Positions 27,967 to 37,147 of a stretch of DNA of 64,000 bases are shown in pieces; the first letter of the stretch is position 1; each line of letters opens with the position of its first letter. Source of the DNA: Sellimonas catena. GTDB taxonomy: Bacteria > Bacillota > Clostridia > Lachnospirales > Lachnospiraceae. The stretch lies in the NCBI RefSeq assembly GCF_045063725.1, contig NZ_CP173695.1; one strand, 5' to 3'. The notes under the pieces are model-generated. The model searched no databases and was not told the DNA's origin. It saw only the letters and a list, made by a program, of their open reading frames with translations. The position numbers and the translations under genes were made by a program.

Positions 27967-29424
27967 CTATTCCTGAAAGAGCTCCACTCCGTTTGTCCGG
28001 ATCACATTCTGGTACCAGTAAAAGCTGTCTTTTTTATAGCGGTTCAGGGTACCGCCTTCCTCTTCTTCCCGATCTACATAGACAAATCCGTAGCGTTTCT
28101 GGTAGCCGTTCAGCCAGCTTAAGAGGTCGGTGAAGGACCAGGTGCAGTACGCAAGAACCTGACATCCCTCTTCAATCGCTTCTCCCAGCGCCTTGATATG
28201 TTCTTTCAGATAGCAGATCCGGTACTCATCGTGAATCTCATTTTTTTCCGTTTTCTTGTCAAATGCGCCTAGTCCGTTTTCGGAAATGATAATCGGAAGT
28301 CCATAACGGCTTGTAATCTCACGGCAGCAGAACCACAGTCCGGACGGATCAATGCTCCAGTCCCAGTCGGTTGTCAGAAGATATGGATTTGCCGGATTCT
28401 TATAGATTCCCTGAATTCCCACTTCCTGAGCAGAGCCTTTGACACCGCTTGTATTCATCGTTCCATACGGTGTTACCCCATCTATCGGATTGTATTCGCA
28501 GACACAGCTCTGATAGTAATTTACGCCCATAAAGGTGATCTCTTTGGCCGCCTTTCTTAAGATCTCCTCATCGCCTTCAGCCATGTCCGGTGCGAATCCT
28601 TTCTTTCTTAAATAAGTAAGAGCTGCAATCGGATAACGTCCATATGCATAAACATCCATCCACCAGTAATTTTTCAGATCATCGTAATTTGCTTTTGCCA
28701 TGGCATTGATGGGTTTACAGTCCAGTGCATAGGACGGGGTATATGCAAAACTTGCACCGATCTCGCCTTTTCCGCCCATCTCCCGGTAGGCAAGCACAGT
28801 TTTTGCATGAGCCATAAAAGCATGGTGATTCACCTGATAAAACATTTTCTGGTCATCAAATTTTCCAGGCGGATGCTGTGCAGTGAGCCATCCAAGGGAA
28901 GTGAAAATATTCTGCTCATTCAGTGTAATCCAGTATTTCACTTTATCTCCAAATCGTGTGAACAGTGTCTTTGCATAATTGACAAAGTCATCGATAATCT
29001 GCGGGCTTTCCCATCCCTGATAAGCGTCCACAAGTGCCTGAGGAAGATCCCAGTGGTAGATCGTCACCATTGGTTCGATCCGGTATTTCAGACATTCATC
29101 AATGATATTCTGGTAAAAGGCAACGCCTTCCTCATTAACTTTCCCTTTTCCTTCCGGGTAGATTCTTGCCCAGGAGATGGAAAAGCGGTAGGTCTTCAGT
29201 CCCATTTCTGCCATCAATGCAATATCCTCTTTGTATCTGTGATAATGATCAACCGCCACATCGCCTGTCGTCGCTTTAAATGTCTTTCCAGGAATACGTA
29301 CGAATGTATCCCAGTTTGTTACGCCTTTGCCGCCTTCCTGCCAGCCGCCTTCAATCTGGTATGCGGCAGATGCGCTGCCCCATAAAAATCCTTCCGGAAA
29401 TCCGGCTGCTTTCATCTGTTCCAT
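27967..29424 (-). CDS. bglA: GH1 6-phospho-beta-glucosidase
   Basis: A 485-residue family 1 hydrolase that cleaves phosphorylated beta-glucosides brought in by the PTS. It starts FPEGFLWGSASAAYQIEGG, the GH1 signature. The acid/base glutamate is in WITLNEQN near residue 170 and the nucleophile in IIISENGLGAF near residue 375. The phosphate-site region near 425-440 (SWLNGYQKRYGFVYVD) has the tyrosine-lysine pattern of 6-phospho enzymes. Last gene of the bglG-bglP-bglA operon, 24 bases after the PTS gene. Confidence 0.93.
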   Translation of the reverse strand: MEQMKAAGFPEGFLWGSASAAYQIEGGWQEGGKGVTNWDTFVRIPGKTFKATTGDVAVDHYHRYKEDIALMAEMGLKTYRFSISWARIYPEGKGKVNEEGVAFYQNIIDECLKYRIEPMVTIYHWDLPQALVDAYQGWESPQIIDDFVNYAKTLFTRFGDKVKYWITLNEQNIFTSLGWLTAQHPPGKFDDQKMFYQVNHHAFMAHAKTVLAYREMGGKGEIGASFAYTPSYALDCKPINAMAKANYDDLKNYWWMDVYAYGRYPIAALTYLRKKGFAPDMAEGDEEILRKAAKEITFMGVNYYQSCVCEYNPIDGVTPYGTMNTSGVKGSAQEVGIQGIYKNPANPYLLTTDWDWSIDPSGLWFCCREITSRYGLPIIISENGLGAFDKKTEKNEIHDEYRICYLKEHIKALGEAIEEGCQVLAYCTWSFTDLLSWLNGYQKRYGFVYVDREEEEGGTLNRYKKDSFYWYQNVIRTNGVELFQE

Positions 29425-29448
29425 TGCCTTTCCTCCTGCTTTCTTTTC

Positions 29449-31362
29449 TTATTTAATTACTAAAATCTCATCCAGTTCTTTCACCGGCCCGGTCACGTCA
29501 GCCTCCACGTCTTTGAATTTATCTGTGTTGGAGACGATAATCGGAGTCGTAATGTCATATCCCGCCTTGACAATTTCATCTTTGTCAAATTCCAGAATCA
29601 CTTCTCCTTTTTTCACCTTGTCTCCGGATGACTTTTTCGGGTAGAAATATTTTCCTTCCAGATTTACAGTATCCATTCCAACGTGAATCAGAAGTTCTAC
29701 CCCGTCTTCACTTGTCATTCCAACTGCATGTCCAGTCTCAAACATCACGTCAATCCGACCGTCGAACGGCGCTCTCACTTCCCCTTTTTCCGGGATCACC
29801 GCTGTTCCTTTTCCGAGGATTCCCTGTGAAAATGTCGCATCTTTTACCTCTTCCAGCGGAATACATTCTCCCTGCATCGGGCTGGATACGTGAATTTCTT
29901 CTCCTTCTTTAAGGAGTTTCTCTTCCAGTGCTTCCTCTTTTACATCCGCTTCCATTGTCACTTCATCCAGATCATCGTCCTCATCCACAATATCCTCAAA
30001 TCCGATAATCATTGTTGCAATAAATGTCACTACAACTGTCAGAAGAATCGTAAGTGCTGCGATCAGAAGGCTGGATGCCCGGTCTTCCTCTACATACTGT
30101 ACAATCGTTACAATCGCCGGTGTTGCAATACCAAAGCATTTCATCTGGAAGAATCCGCCGAACAGTCCTCCTACAGCCGCTCCAATACATGCGCCAAGCA
30201 TCGGCCGTTTCAGACGAAGTGTTACACCGTAAAGAGCAGGCTCCGTAATTCCGGCAAACAGTGCGGAAAATGCGGAAGAACCGGCAATCTGTTTGAAATC
30301 TTTGTTTTTACTTTTGATGGATACTGCAAGCGCCGCCGCACCCTGTGCCATGTTGGAGCAGAGTTCTCCGATACAGATAAAGTTTTCATATCCTGTTGTC
30401 GCGATCATTCCAAGCTTGATCGGTGTAAATGCATGGTGCATTCCTGCCATCACGACAAACGGATAGATACCGGCTACAATACCGATTGCGATAAATCCAA
30501 GCTTGTCGTGAACAAAGTATACCGCGTCAGACAATACATTTCCGAAAATAGCCCCAAGAGGTCCTAACACGATCAGTGCAATCGGTGCTTCAATCAGTAC
30601 GACCAGCATCGGTTTTAAGAAGTTCTTTGTCACCACAGGAGTAATCTTGTCTACCAGTTTTTCCACATATTTCAGCGACCACACCGCAAGGATAATCGGA
30701 ATAACCGAGTAGGAATAAGATGCATACGTTACCGGGATGAATCCCAGAAATTTTACTATTTCGCCTGCTTCATTTGCCTCGCTCATCAGAGAAATAAAAT
30801 TCGGATGCAGCATAATCAGTGCGATACTTGCCGCATAATACATATTGGTGCCGAATTTCTTGGATGCGGAAATCGCAATCAGCACCGGCATAAAGAAGAA
30901 TGCACCGTCACCCATTACACTTAACAGATTGTAGGTATCTCCTTCAGTACTCAGCACTCCAATCATCGGAAGGAGCGTTAAAAGTACCTTGATCATTGCC
31001 GCACCGATGATGGCCGGAATAACCGGAGCCATAATGCCGGAAATCGTATCCATCAGCATGGAAACCACATTCTTTTTCTCTTTCTTCTCCGGCGCCTTTT
31101 TCGGAGCCTCACTTGAGAAATTGCCAAGCTTATTGAGCTCTGCATATACATTGGCTACATCATTTCCAATAATGATCTGATACTGGCCCGCCTTCTTCAT
31201 GACGCCCATAACGCCTTTTGTCTTTTTTACCGCCTCATCATCTACGATGGACTCATCTTTCAGTGTGAATCGAAGTCTTGTCATACAATGTACAAGACTG
31301 ATTACATTTTCTTTTCCCCCTACACGCTGCAGGATTTTTTTGGCTACACTTGCGTAATCCAT
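29449..31362 (-). CDS. bglP: Beta-glucoside PTS transporter, EIIBCA
   Basis: A 637-residue fused PTS permease. IIB comes first, with the phosphocysteine in SLVHCMTRLRF near residue 26. IIC follows with about ten helices (about 105-470). IIA is last, with SSPMQGECIPLEEV and the active histidine in LLIHVGMDTVNL. It phosphorylates beta-glucosides (for example cellobiose, salicin or arbutin) during uptake. An antiterminator/terminator pair lies in its leader, so BglG controls it after initiation. Confidence 0.94.
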   Translation of the reverse strand: MDYASVAKKILQRVGGKENVISLVHCMTRLRFTLKDESIVDDEAVKKTKGVMGVMKKAGQYQIIIGNDVANVYAELNKLGNFSSEAPKKAPEKKEKKNVVSMLMDTISGIMAPVIPAIIGAAMIKVLLTLLPMIGVLSTEGDTYNLLSVMGDGAFFFMPVLIAISASKKFGTNMYYAASIALIMLHPNFISLMSEANEAGEIVKFLGFIPVTYASYSYSVIPIILAVWSLKYVEKLVDKITPVVTKNFLKPMLVVLIEAPIALIVLGPLGAIFGNVLSDAVYFVHDKLGFIAIGIVAGIYPFVVMAGMHHAFTPIKLGMIATTGYENFICIGELCSNMAQGAAALAVSIKSKNKDFKQIAGSSAFSALFAGITEPALYGVTLRLKRPMLGACIGAAVGGLFGGFFQMKCFGIATPAIVTIVQYVEEDRASSLLIAALTILLTVVVTFIATMIIGFEDIVDEDDDLDEVTMEADVKEEALEEKLLKEGEEIHVSSPMQGECIPLEEVKDATFSQGILGKGTAVIPEKGEVRAPFDGRIDVMFETGHAVGMTSEDGVELLIHVGMDTVNLEGKYFYPKKSSGDKVKKGEVILEFDKDEIVKAGYDITTPIIVSNTDKFKDVEADVTGPVKELDEILVIK

Positions 31363-31415
31363 GTCTTCACCTCTTCATATCATATTTGATAACTCCGGAA
31401 TTTCCCGGAAAATAC

Positions 31416-31478
31416 AAAGACCTGACCACAAAAGCACGTACATTCCCGGGATGTACGCTCTTTTTGCGGTCAGGTCTT
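31416..31478 (-). terminator. Leader terminator in front of bglP
   Basis: A long hairpin on the minus strand: AAGACCTGACC pairs with GGTCAGGTCTT, with further pairing inside (GCGTACAT / ATGTACGTGC), then TTGTATTTT. Its 5' arm is shared with the antiterminator at 31472-31501, so only one of the two structures can form. Confidence 0.85.
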
Positions 31479-31501
31479 GCTTAACTGAATAATAACAAAC
31501 C
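31472..31501 (-). promoter_or_regulatory. RAT antiterminator site for bglP
   Basis: A 30-base minus-strand segment starting GGTTTGTTATT and ending GCAAGACCT, matching the ribonucleic antiterminator bound by BglG/LicT proteins (GGATTGTTACT...GCAAAACC form). It overlaps the first bases of the downstream terminator. Confidence 0.88.
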
Positions 31502-31507
31502 TGTGAA

Positions 31508-32347
31508 CTACTCTTGTTGTTCATCCAATATTCTTTTTATATGAATCAGCAGATACAGCTCTTCATCAATACTAAGCCTGTACCCGTACTGCTTTTCGAT
31601 AAACTGTGCCACTTTTTCCACGCCGGTATATGCCCGGCTGTTCTGCACTACCATGGCACGGTAGATTTCCTCCATGCTGTCCTGATACACTTCGCCGTCC
31701 ATAACCCGGGCGGAAAAGAACTTCAAATGTGTCAGAAATCTCTGATAGGATACGGAATCCTCATCGAAATCAATCTTAAAATGCATTTTTACAATCTTGA
31801 TAATTGCATTGATCAGTTCTGTAATCTTCTGCACATCTGAAACTTCACTTGTCTCGAACTCGGAAGATACGATATGCATGGCAATAAATGCCGCCTCATC
31901 TTCTCCAAGATCAATCCCTGTCTTTTTCTCAATCCATTCGATTGCCTGACAGCCGATCCGGTACTCCTGAGGGTAAAACTTCCTGATCTCATGACGCATC
32001 ATGTTTTTCAGGCTGATCCCGTTCTGATAACGCTCGACTGCGGAATTGATATGATCAGTCAGCGTTACATACAAAGTATCCCGGACTTTCAATCCCGCAT
32101 TTCTCGCCGAAACCACGACTTTCCCGGCCGTCTCCAGATACTTCTCCGAAATCTCCCGAACCACCTGCTGAAGCCGGTGATTATCTTCTTCACTTTGCAG
32201 GCAGTAAATCTTCTCTACAAGAGATTTATCCAGTTCCTCGCCTTTTTTCTTTTTAAATCCAATACCGGCACCGGTGATGATGATTTCCTTTCCCTGCCGG
32301 TCTGTCGATACGACCGCGTTCGTGTTTAGAACTCTGACAATTTTCAC
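31508..32347 (-). CDS. bglG: BglG/LicT-family transcription antiterminator
   Basis: A 279-residue RNA-binding antiterminator. The co-antiterminator domain (residues 1-55) begins MKIVRVLNTNAVVSTDRQGK, ending GIGFKKKKGEE. Two PRD domains follow, with phosphorylation histidines in LTDHINSAVERY, EAAFIAMHIVSSE, FLTHLKFF and LLIHIKRIL. When the sugar is present it binds the two RAT sites of this operon and prevents termination. It is preceded by its own RAT and terminator, so it is autoregulated. Confidence 0.94.
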   Translation of the reverse strand: MKIVRVLNTNAVVSTDRQGKEIIITGAGIGFKKKKGEELDKSLVEKIYCLQSEEDNHRLQQVVREISEKYLETAGKVVVSARNAGLKVRDTLYVTLTDHINSAVERYQNGISLKNMMRHEIRKFYPQEYRIGCQAIEWIEKKTGIDLGEDEAAFIAMHIVSSEFETSEVSDVQKITELINAIIKIVKMHFKIDFDEDSVSYQRFLTHLKFFSARVMDGEVYQDSMEEIYRAMVVQNSRAYTGVEKVAQFIEKQYGYRLSIDEELYLLIHIKRILDEQQE

Positions 32348-32401
32348 TTGCTCTCATCCCTTCCGGTAAGCGGCGAAACAGCGAAGTACTTTGATGCAAA
32401 A

Positions 32402-32448
32402 TAAAAAACTGCCTACAATACCAGTCCATCAGTATTATAAACAGTCTT
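32402..32448 (-). terminator. Leader terminator in front of bglG
   Basis: On the minus strand ACTGTTTATAATAC pairs with GTATTGTAGGCAGT over a loop TGATGGACTG, followed by TTTTTTATTTT. The 5' arm overlaps the RAT site at 32443-32472. Confidence 0.8.
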
Positions 32449-32472
32449 GCTTACCATTACGTAATAACAAAC
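32443..32472 (-). promoter_or_regulatory. RAT antiterminator site for bglG
   Basis: A 30-base minus-strand segment with AGTTTGTTATTACG at its start and GGTAAGCAAGACT at its end, the same pattern as the bglP site. It allows BglG to control its own synthesis. Confidence 0.85.
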
Positions 32473-32707
32473 TTCATTTACGCATCTATATTATCAGCTT
32501 CAGCTTCATTTGTCCACTATAATTTTTCTTTTCATCATTTATCATAATTTTATTTCTTTATTTTTAGGCAAAACATCCAAAATTGTCCCCCTACTTCTAT
32601 TATCGATTTTCTCTATCCTTCTTATAGTCTGTTTCTATTTTCAATCTTTTTGGATTTTTCCTATAATATCTAGTATAATTATAATTGACAACCAAGGAGG
32701 AACCAAA

Positions 32708-33862
32708 ATGCCAGAATTTTCTTTACCGGAAAACTTTGAAACTTACCCGGAAGCCCGCAAGAAGGCATTTATCACCATGAAAGAACTAAAAGAGCAGAGC
32801 CGCCGGATCGTCGGGGTCTTCTGTACCTATACCCCGTGGGAACTGATCCTTGCCGCGGATGCCGTTGCCGTTGTTCTGTGCGGAATCGGAGACGACAACA
32901 TCCCTGCTGCCGAGCTCCGGCTTCCGAAAAACCTCTGTCCGCTCATCAAGGCCAGCTATGGTGCCGCTGTGACCGACCGGTGCCCGTTCTTTTATTTTTC
33001 GGATATGGTTCTGGCCGAAACAACCTGTGACGGGAAGAAAAAGATGTACGAGCTGATGGGCGAGCTGAAACACTGCCACATCATGCAGCTTCCGCCCGGA
33101 AAGACCGGACGGGGTGCGCTGGAATTCTGGAAACAGGAAGTCATCAGCGTAAAGGAAGATCTGGAACAGTTTTACGGCATTACCATTACAGAAGATAAAA
33201 TCCGGGATGCCATCAAGCTCCGGAACCGGGAACGCAAAGCTGTCCTTGACTTCTTCGAGGTGGCACGGCTGAAACCATCCCCGATCAGCGGCTATGAAAT
33301 CAATACCGTGATTTCTTCCAACGAATTTTCACCGGATCTGGAAGAAAAAATCGCATTTCTCAACCAACGTACCGCCGAATTAAAAGATCTTTATGAACGT
33401 GAATATAAAGGAAAGCCGTCCCGGCCGCGTGTCCTCATTACCGGATGTCCGACAAACGGCGTCATGGACAAGATCGTGAAACGGATTGAGGAGCTTGGAG
33501 CCGACGTTGTTGGATTTGAAAACTGCTGCGGCCCTCGTGAAAAGAAAGATCCGATTGATGAAGAAAAGGATCCGATCACTGCGATTGCAGAGAAATATCT
33601 CCGCGTCAACTGCTCCGTCATGAGTCCGAACCCTGGCCGTCTCGAAGCTCTGGATGTGCAGATCGATGAATACCAGGTGGACGGTGTCGTGGAAGTGCTG
33701 CTTCAGGCATGCCACACCTTTGCTATCGAATCCGACGCGGTCAAGAAATTTGTCACACAGAAGAAGCATATTCCATATATTGCCATTAACACCGACTATT
33801 CCCCGTCGGATCAGGCACAGATCGATACAAGACTCGGCGCTTTTGTCGAACTGTTACAGTAA
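32708..33862 (+). CDS. Double-cubane-cluster anaerobic reductase (YjiM-like, HgdB/2-hydroxyacyl-CoA dehydratase family)
   Basis: A 384-residue protein of the 2-hydroxyacyl-CoA dehydratase superfamily, most like the YjiM group that carries an [Fe8S9] double-cubane cluster and does ATP-driven low-potential reductions. Cysteine motifs are PKNLCPLIKASYG, TDRCPFFYFSDMV and ETTCDGKKKMYELM in the first half, TGCPTNG, ENCCGPREK and the final LLQACHTFAIES in the second. The ATG at 32708 follows AAGGAGG; the hydrophobic upstream extension is not real. Its usual ATPase activator (YjiL/HgdC-like) is not in the window. Physiological substrate unknown. Confidence 0.85.
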   Translation: MPEFSLPENFETYPEARKKAFITMKELKEQSRRIVGVFCTYTPWELILAADAVAVVLCGIGDDNIPAAELRLPKNLCPLIKASYGAAVTDRCPFFYFSDMVLAETTCDGKKKMYELMGELKHCHIMQLPPGKTGRGALEFWKQEVISVKEDLEQFYGITITEDKIRDAIKLRNRERKAVLDFFEVARLKPSPISGYEINTVISSNEFSPDLEEKIAFLNQRTAELKDLYEREYKGKPSRPRVLITGCPTNGVMDKIVKRIEELGADVVGFENCCGPREKKDPIDEEKDPITAIAEKYLRVNCSVMSPNPGRLEALDVQIDEYQVDGVVEVLLQACHTFAIESDAVKKFVTQKKHIPYIAINTDYSPSDQAQIDTRLGAFVELLQ

Positions 33863-33905
33863 CGATTGACACCATTTGCTTTAACAAGAAAAGAGGAAAA
33901 ACATT

Positions 33906-34712
33906 ATGAAACTGCTTGCACTTGACATGGACGGAACCTGTCTGAATTCCTACAGTAAAATCAGCAAAAAGACAATGGATGCGTTATACCTTGCCCGGAC
34001 ATCGGGGATTGAGATTGTCCCTACTACCGGACGCGCGCTCTCCTGTATTCCGCATCAGCTCAGGAAAACGGGCCTGTTCCGCTATGTCATCTCCTCCAAC
34101 GGTGCTGTTGCCGTAGATCTGAAAGAACGAAAGACTCTCTTCCGTGCTCTCATGCCTTACGAAGCAGCGGCGACAATTATTGAATCCTGCCAGGGGCCGG
34201 ATCTGAAAATGGCGGCACATATCCGCCATGATTATCTGTTGCAGGGTCAGCTTCTGCCTTTCTTCGGACATCTGATCTATGGCCGTGACGCCTCCCATGC
34301 AAAAGCGGTGCCGGATCTTGCAGAATTTATCCGAAGCCGGCACGCGGACGTGGAGGAGCTGCAGTTTTTCCTTCTCACAAAAAAAGCCAGGGAACGTACC
34401 AGACGCATCGTGTCTGAGTTCCCTGAGCTTTCTTCTGCCCGCACATCGTATTATGCGGAAATTTATTCCTCCAATGCCACCAAGGGCACTGCCCTTTCAG
34501 CCGTAGCAGACTATCTTTCTGTCTCAAAGGACGAGATCGCCTGCATCGGTGACGGCGAAAATGATATTACCATGTTTCAGGCATCCGGACTGCGCTTTGC
34601 GATGGGGAATGCCGTACCGGCCTTAAGATCCATGGCCGATGTTGTTGTTTCCTCCAACAACCACGACGGTGTTGCCGAGGCTGTGCGTTCCCTGCTTACA
34701 GCTTTTTTATGA
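33906..34712 (+). CDS. Cof-type HAD-IIB phosphatase
   Basis: A 268-residue HAD hydrolase. Motif I is LALDMDGTCLNS (nucleophile and acid aspartates), motif II TTGRALS, motif III lysine about KGTALSAVADYL, and motif IV IGDGENDITMFQASG. The cap domain (about residues 85-190) is of the IIB type. It dephosphorylates sugar or nucleotide phosphates; specificity unknown. It follows the reductase by 43 bases. Its last 17 bases overlap the end of the convergent P-type ATPase gene. Confidence 0.9.
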   Translation: MKLLALDMDGTCLNSYSKISKKTMDALYLARTSGIEIVPTTGRALSCIPHQLRKTGLFRYVISSNGAVAVDLKERKTLFRALMPYEAAATIIESCQGPDLKMAAHIRHDYLLQGQLLPFFGHLIYGRDASHAKAVPDLAEFIRSRHADVEELQFFLLTKKARERTRRIVSEFPELSSARTSYYAEIYSSNATKGTALSAVADYLSVSKDEIACIGDGENDITMFQASGLRFAMGNAVPALRSMADVVVSSNNHDGVAEAVRSLLTAFL

Positions 34713-36582
34713 ACAGTGCACGGATCGCATTCAGCACTGCCAGAATCATAACCCCGACATCCGCAAAAATAGCCAGCCACATATTTGCGATTCCTACCGC
34801 TCCCAGAAGCAGGCAGATCAGCTTAATACCGATGGCAAATACAATATTCTGGTAAACAATCCGCAGGCATTTCCGGGATATCCGGATCGCCTTTGCAATC
34901 TTCATCGGATCATCATCCATCAGCACTACATCCGCCGCCTCGATCGCTGCATCCGATCCCATGGCTCCCATGGCGATTCCGATATCCGCACGTCCCAGAA
35001 CCGGGGCGTCATTGATTCCGTCGCCCACAAATGCCAGTGCCGATTTTTCCGGTTTTTCCTTTAAAAGCTCTTCCACTTTTTTTACCTTATCCGCAGGAAG
35101 CAGTTCACTGTAAACCATATCGATTCCAAGCTCTGCAGCTACTTTATCCGCCACTTTTGCAGCATCTCCGGTCAGCATCACTGTTTTTGTGACCCCTGCT
35201 TTTTTCAATGTCTGTACAGCCTCTCTGGCATGCGGCTTCACAATATCCGAAATCACGATATGACCTGCATACGCGCCGTCTATCGCCATATGGATAATCG
35301 TTCCGGCCAGATGGCAGTTCTGATAAGGAATTCCCAGACGCTCCATGAGCTTGTCATTTCCCGCCGCCACTTCCACACCGTCCACGCGGGCCGTCACACC
35401 GTTGCCGCTGATCTCCTGAATGTTCTCCACACGGGAACGGTCTATCGCTTTCCCGTAGGCATTCTGCAGACTCCTGCTGATCGGGTGGGAAGACGCACTC
35501 TCCGCAAGAGCCGCATATTCGAGCAGTTTTTCCTCCTCCATGGAATTGTGATGAATGGCATTGACTTCAAAGACGCCCTTCGTCAGTGTTCCGGTCTTGT
35601 CAAAGACCACCGTCTTTGTCCGTGAAAGCGTTTCCAGATAATTGGAACCCTTTACGAGAACTCCTGCATTACCTGCCCCTCCGATTCCTGCAAAGAAACT
35701 AAGCGGAATGCTGATCACAAGGGCACATGGGCAGCTGATGACAAGGAAGGTGAGCGCCCGGTAGATCCAGGTTCCCCAGTCCGCCGGAAGCCCCATGAAA
35801 AGCATCCGGACAAGCGGCGGCAGGAATGCAAGTGCCAGTGCCGCATAGCAGACCGCAGGCGTATATACCCGGGCAAATCTGGAGATAAAATCTTCTGAAC
35901 GGGATTTTCTGGAGCTTGCATTCTCCACCAGATCCAGAATCTTCGATACTGTAGATTCGCCAAATTCTTTTGTGGTCCGGATTTTCAGAACGCCTGTCAT
36001 GTTAATACATCCACTGATAATCTCATCCCCTGCTTTCGCATCTTTTGGAAGACTTTCTCCTGTCAGCGCACTGGTATTTAAAGTGGAGTTCCCCTCTACA
36101 ATAATACCGTCAAGGGGTACCTTTTCTCCAGGCTGAACTACAATCGTACTTCCAATTTCTACATCATACGGATCTACTTTTTCCAGTTTTCCGTCTCTTT
36201 CCATATTGGCGTAATCCGGACGGATATCCATCAGCTCGCTGATATTGCGCCGGCTCTTTCCAACCGCATAGCTCTGGAACCACTCTCCGATCTGGTAAAA
36301 GAGCATGACGGCGATTGCCTCCGTATAATCTCCGCTCCTTTCATAAAGTGCCAGAGCAATGGCTCCGATCGTTGCCACTGCCATCAGGAAACACTCGTCA
36401 AACACCTGGCCGTTCCGGATCCCTTTGAATGCCTTCAGTAAAATATCATAACCGATCACGAGATACGGGATCAAGTACAGTACAAACCGGAGCCAGCCTT
36501 CTGCCGGGACAAAATTCAGTCCGACAAGAAGCAGGGCCGCAATCAAAATCCGCACCAGCATGATTTTCTGTTTTTTTGTCAT
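34696..36582 (-). CDS. Heavy-metal P-type ATPase, Zn/Cd type
   Basis: A 628-residue P1B ATPase. It has no N-terminal HMA domain; the HMA domain is encoded separately upstream (36699-36917). Motifs are TGES in SALTGESLPKDAK, the ion-binding ISCPCALVISIP near residue 290, the phosphorylated aspartate in VFDKTGTLTKG near 335, the N-domain SSHPIS and the hinge FVGDGINDAPVLGRAD. CPCALVISIP resembles ZntA/CadA rather than CopA, so Zn2+/Cd2+/Pb2+ export is the best guess. Probably controlled by the divergent ArsR protein. Confidence 0.9.
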   Translation of the reverse strand: MTKKQKIMLVRILIAALLLVGLNFVPAEGWLRFVLYLIPYLVIGYDILLKAFKGIRNGQVFDECFLMAVATIGAIALALYERSGDYTEAIAVMLFYQIGEWFQSYAVGKSRRNISELMDIRPDYANMERDGKLEKVDPYDVEIGSTIVVQPGEKVPLDGIIVEGNSTLNTSALTGESLPKDAKAGDEIISGCINMTGVLKIRTTKEFGESTVSKILDLVENASSRKSRSEDFISRFARVYTPAVCYAALALAFLPPLVRMLFMGLPADWGTWIYRALTFLVISCPCALVISIPLSFFAGIGGAGNAGVLVKGSNYLETLSRTKTVVFDKTGTLTKGVFEVNAIHHNSMEEEKLLEYAALAESASSHPISRSLQNAYGKAIDRSRVENIQEISGNGVTARVDGVEVAAGNDKLMERLGIPYQNCHLAGTIIHMAIDGAYAGHIVISDIVKPHAREAVQTLKKAGVTKTVMLTGDAAKVADKVAAELGIDMVYSELLPADKVKKVEELLKEKPEKSALAFVGDGINDAPVLGRADIGIAMGAMGSDAAIEAADVVLMDDDPMKIAKAIRISRKCLRIVYQNIVFAIGIKLICLLLGAVGIANMWLAIFADVGVMILAVLNAIRALFIKKL

Positions 36583-36698
36583 AGTAATTCCCTTCTTTCA
36601 TTTTTATATATGCTCATATATTCATATATTATTCTTAAGAAATGCACCGCAGAATCTTTCTTGTAAATCTACGGTGCACTTATTCAAAAACGAACATT

Positions 36699-36917
36699 TT
36701 AAAGAAAGATCTCACAGTCAGCCTCTACCTTTTTGCAGTTTTTGAGGACTTCCTGCATCACTTCCTTCGGATTCTGTCCATCTTCAAACTCAACATTCAT
36801 CTTCAGCAGCATAAAATTAACAACAGCATCTTTTACACCCGGAGTCTTCTTTGCCGCAGCTTCCATTTTATTTGCGCAGTTCGCACAGTCTACTTCGATC
36901 TTATAACTTCTTTTCAT
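36699..36917 (-). CDS. Free-standing HMA domain protein
   Basis: A 72-residue ferredoxin-fold metal-binding protein, MKRSYKIEVDCANCANKMEA at its start. The metal site is DCANCANK, so an aspartate precedes CxxC, as in zinc- and cadmium-binding HMA domains. Further cysteines near the end (NCKKVEADCEIF). It lies 116 bases upstream of the ATPase on the same strand and apparently supplies the domain missing from it. An 18-bp palindrome lies 31 bases upstream of its start. Confidence 0.85.
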   Translation of the reverse strand: MKRSYKIEVDCANCANKMEAAAKKTPGVKDAVVNFMLLKMNVEFEDGQNPKEVMQEVLKNCKKVEADCEIFL

Positions 36918-36948
36918 GATTCTACATCCTTTCTGTTACTCTTGCTTA

Positions 36949-36966
36949 ATTAAACAACTGTTTAAT
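36949..36966. promoter_or_regulatory. Putative ArsR/SmtB operator
   Basis: A perfect inverted repeat ATTAAACA-AC-TGTTTAAT. ArsR/SmtB zinc and cadmium sensors bind imperfect 12-2-12 repeats with AACA/TGTT cores. It lies between the HMA/ATPase genes and the divergent arsR-type gene. Confidence 0.55.
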
Positions 36967-37147
36967 CGTTTGTCTTTATGATAGCATATCTTCCTTTCAG
37001 GTCAATAATCATCTCAAATTCCCTTCCAAACCGGCTAAATCTATTTCCTTTTGGGCAAATTCCTTCTTCTTCACGGAAATTTCTTCTGCCTTGTTTTCTT
37101 TCGTTCATGCTGTTATAGTAAAAATAGCATCAAAGGAGGAATCGCTT

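Noticed and set aside
32510..32707. N-terminal hydrophobic extension of the double-cubane reductase
   Set aside because: The ATG at 32708 has AAGGAGG directly before it and matches the family start; the extension is AT-rich leader DNA.
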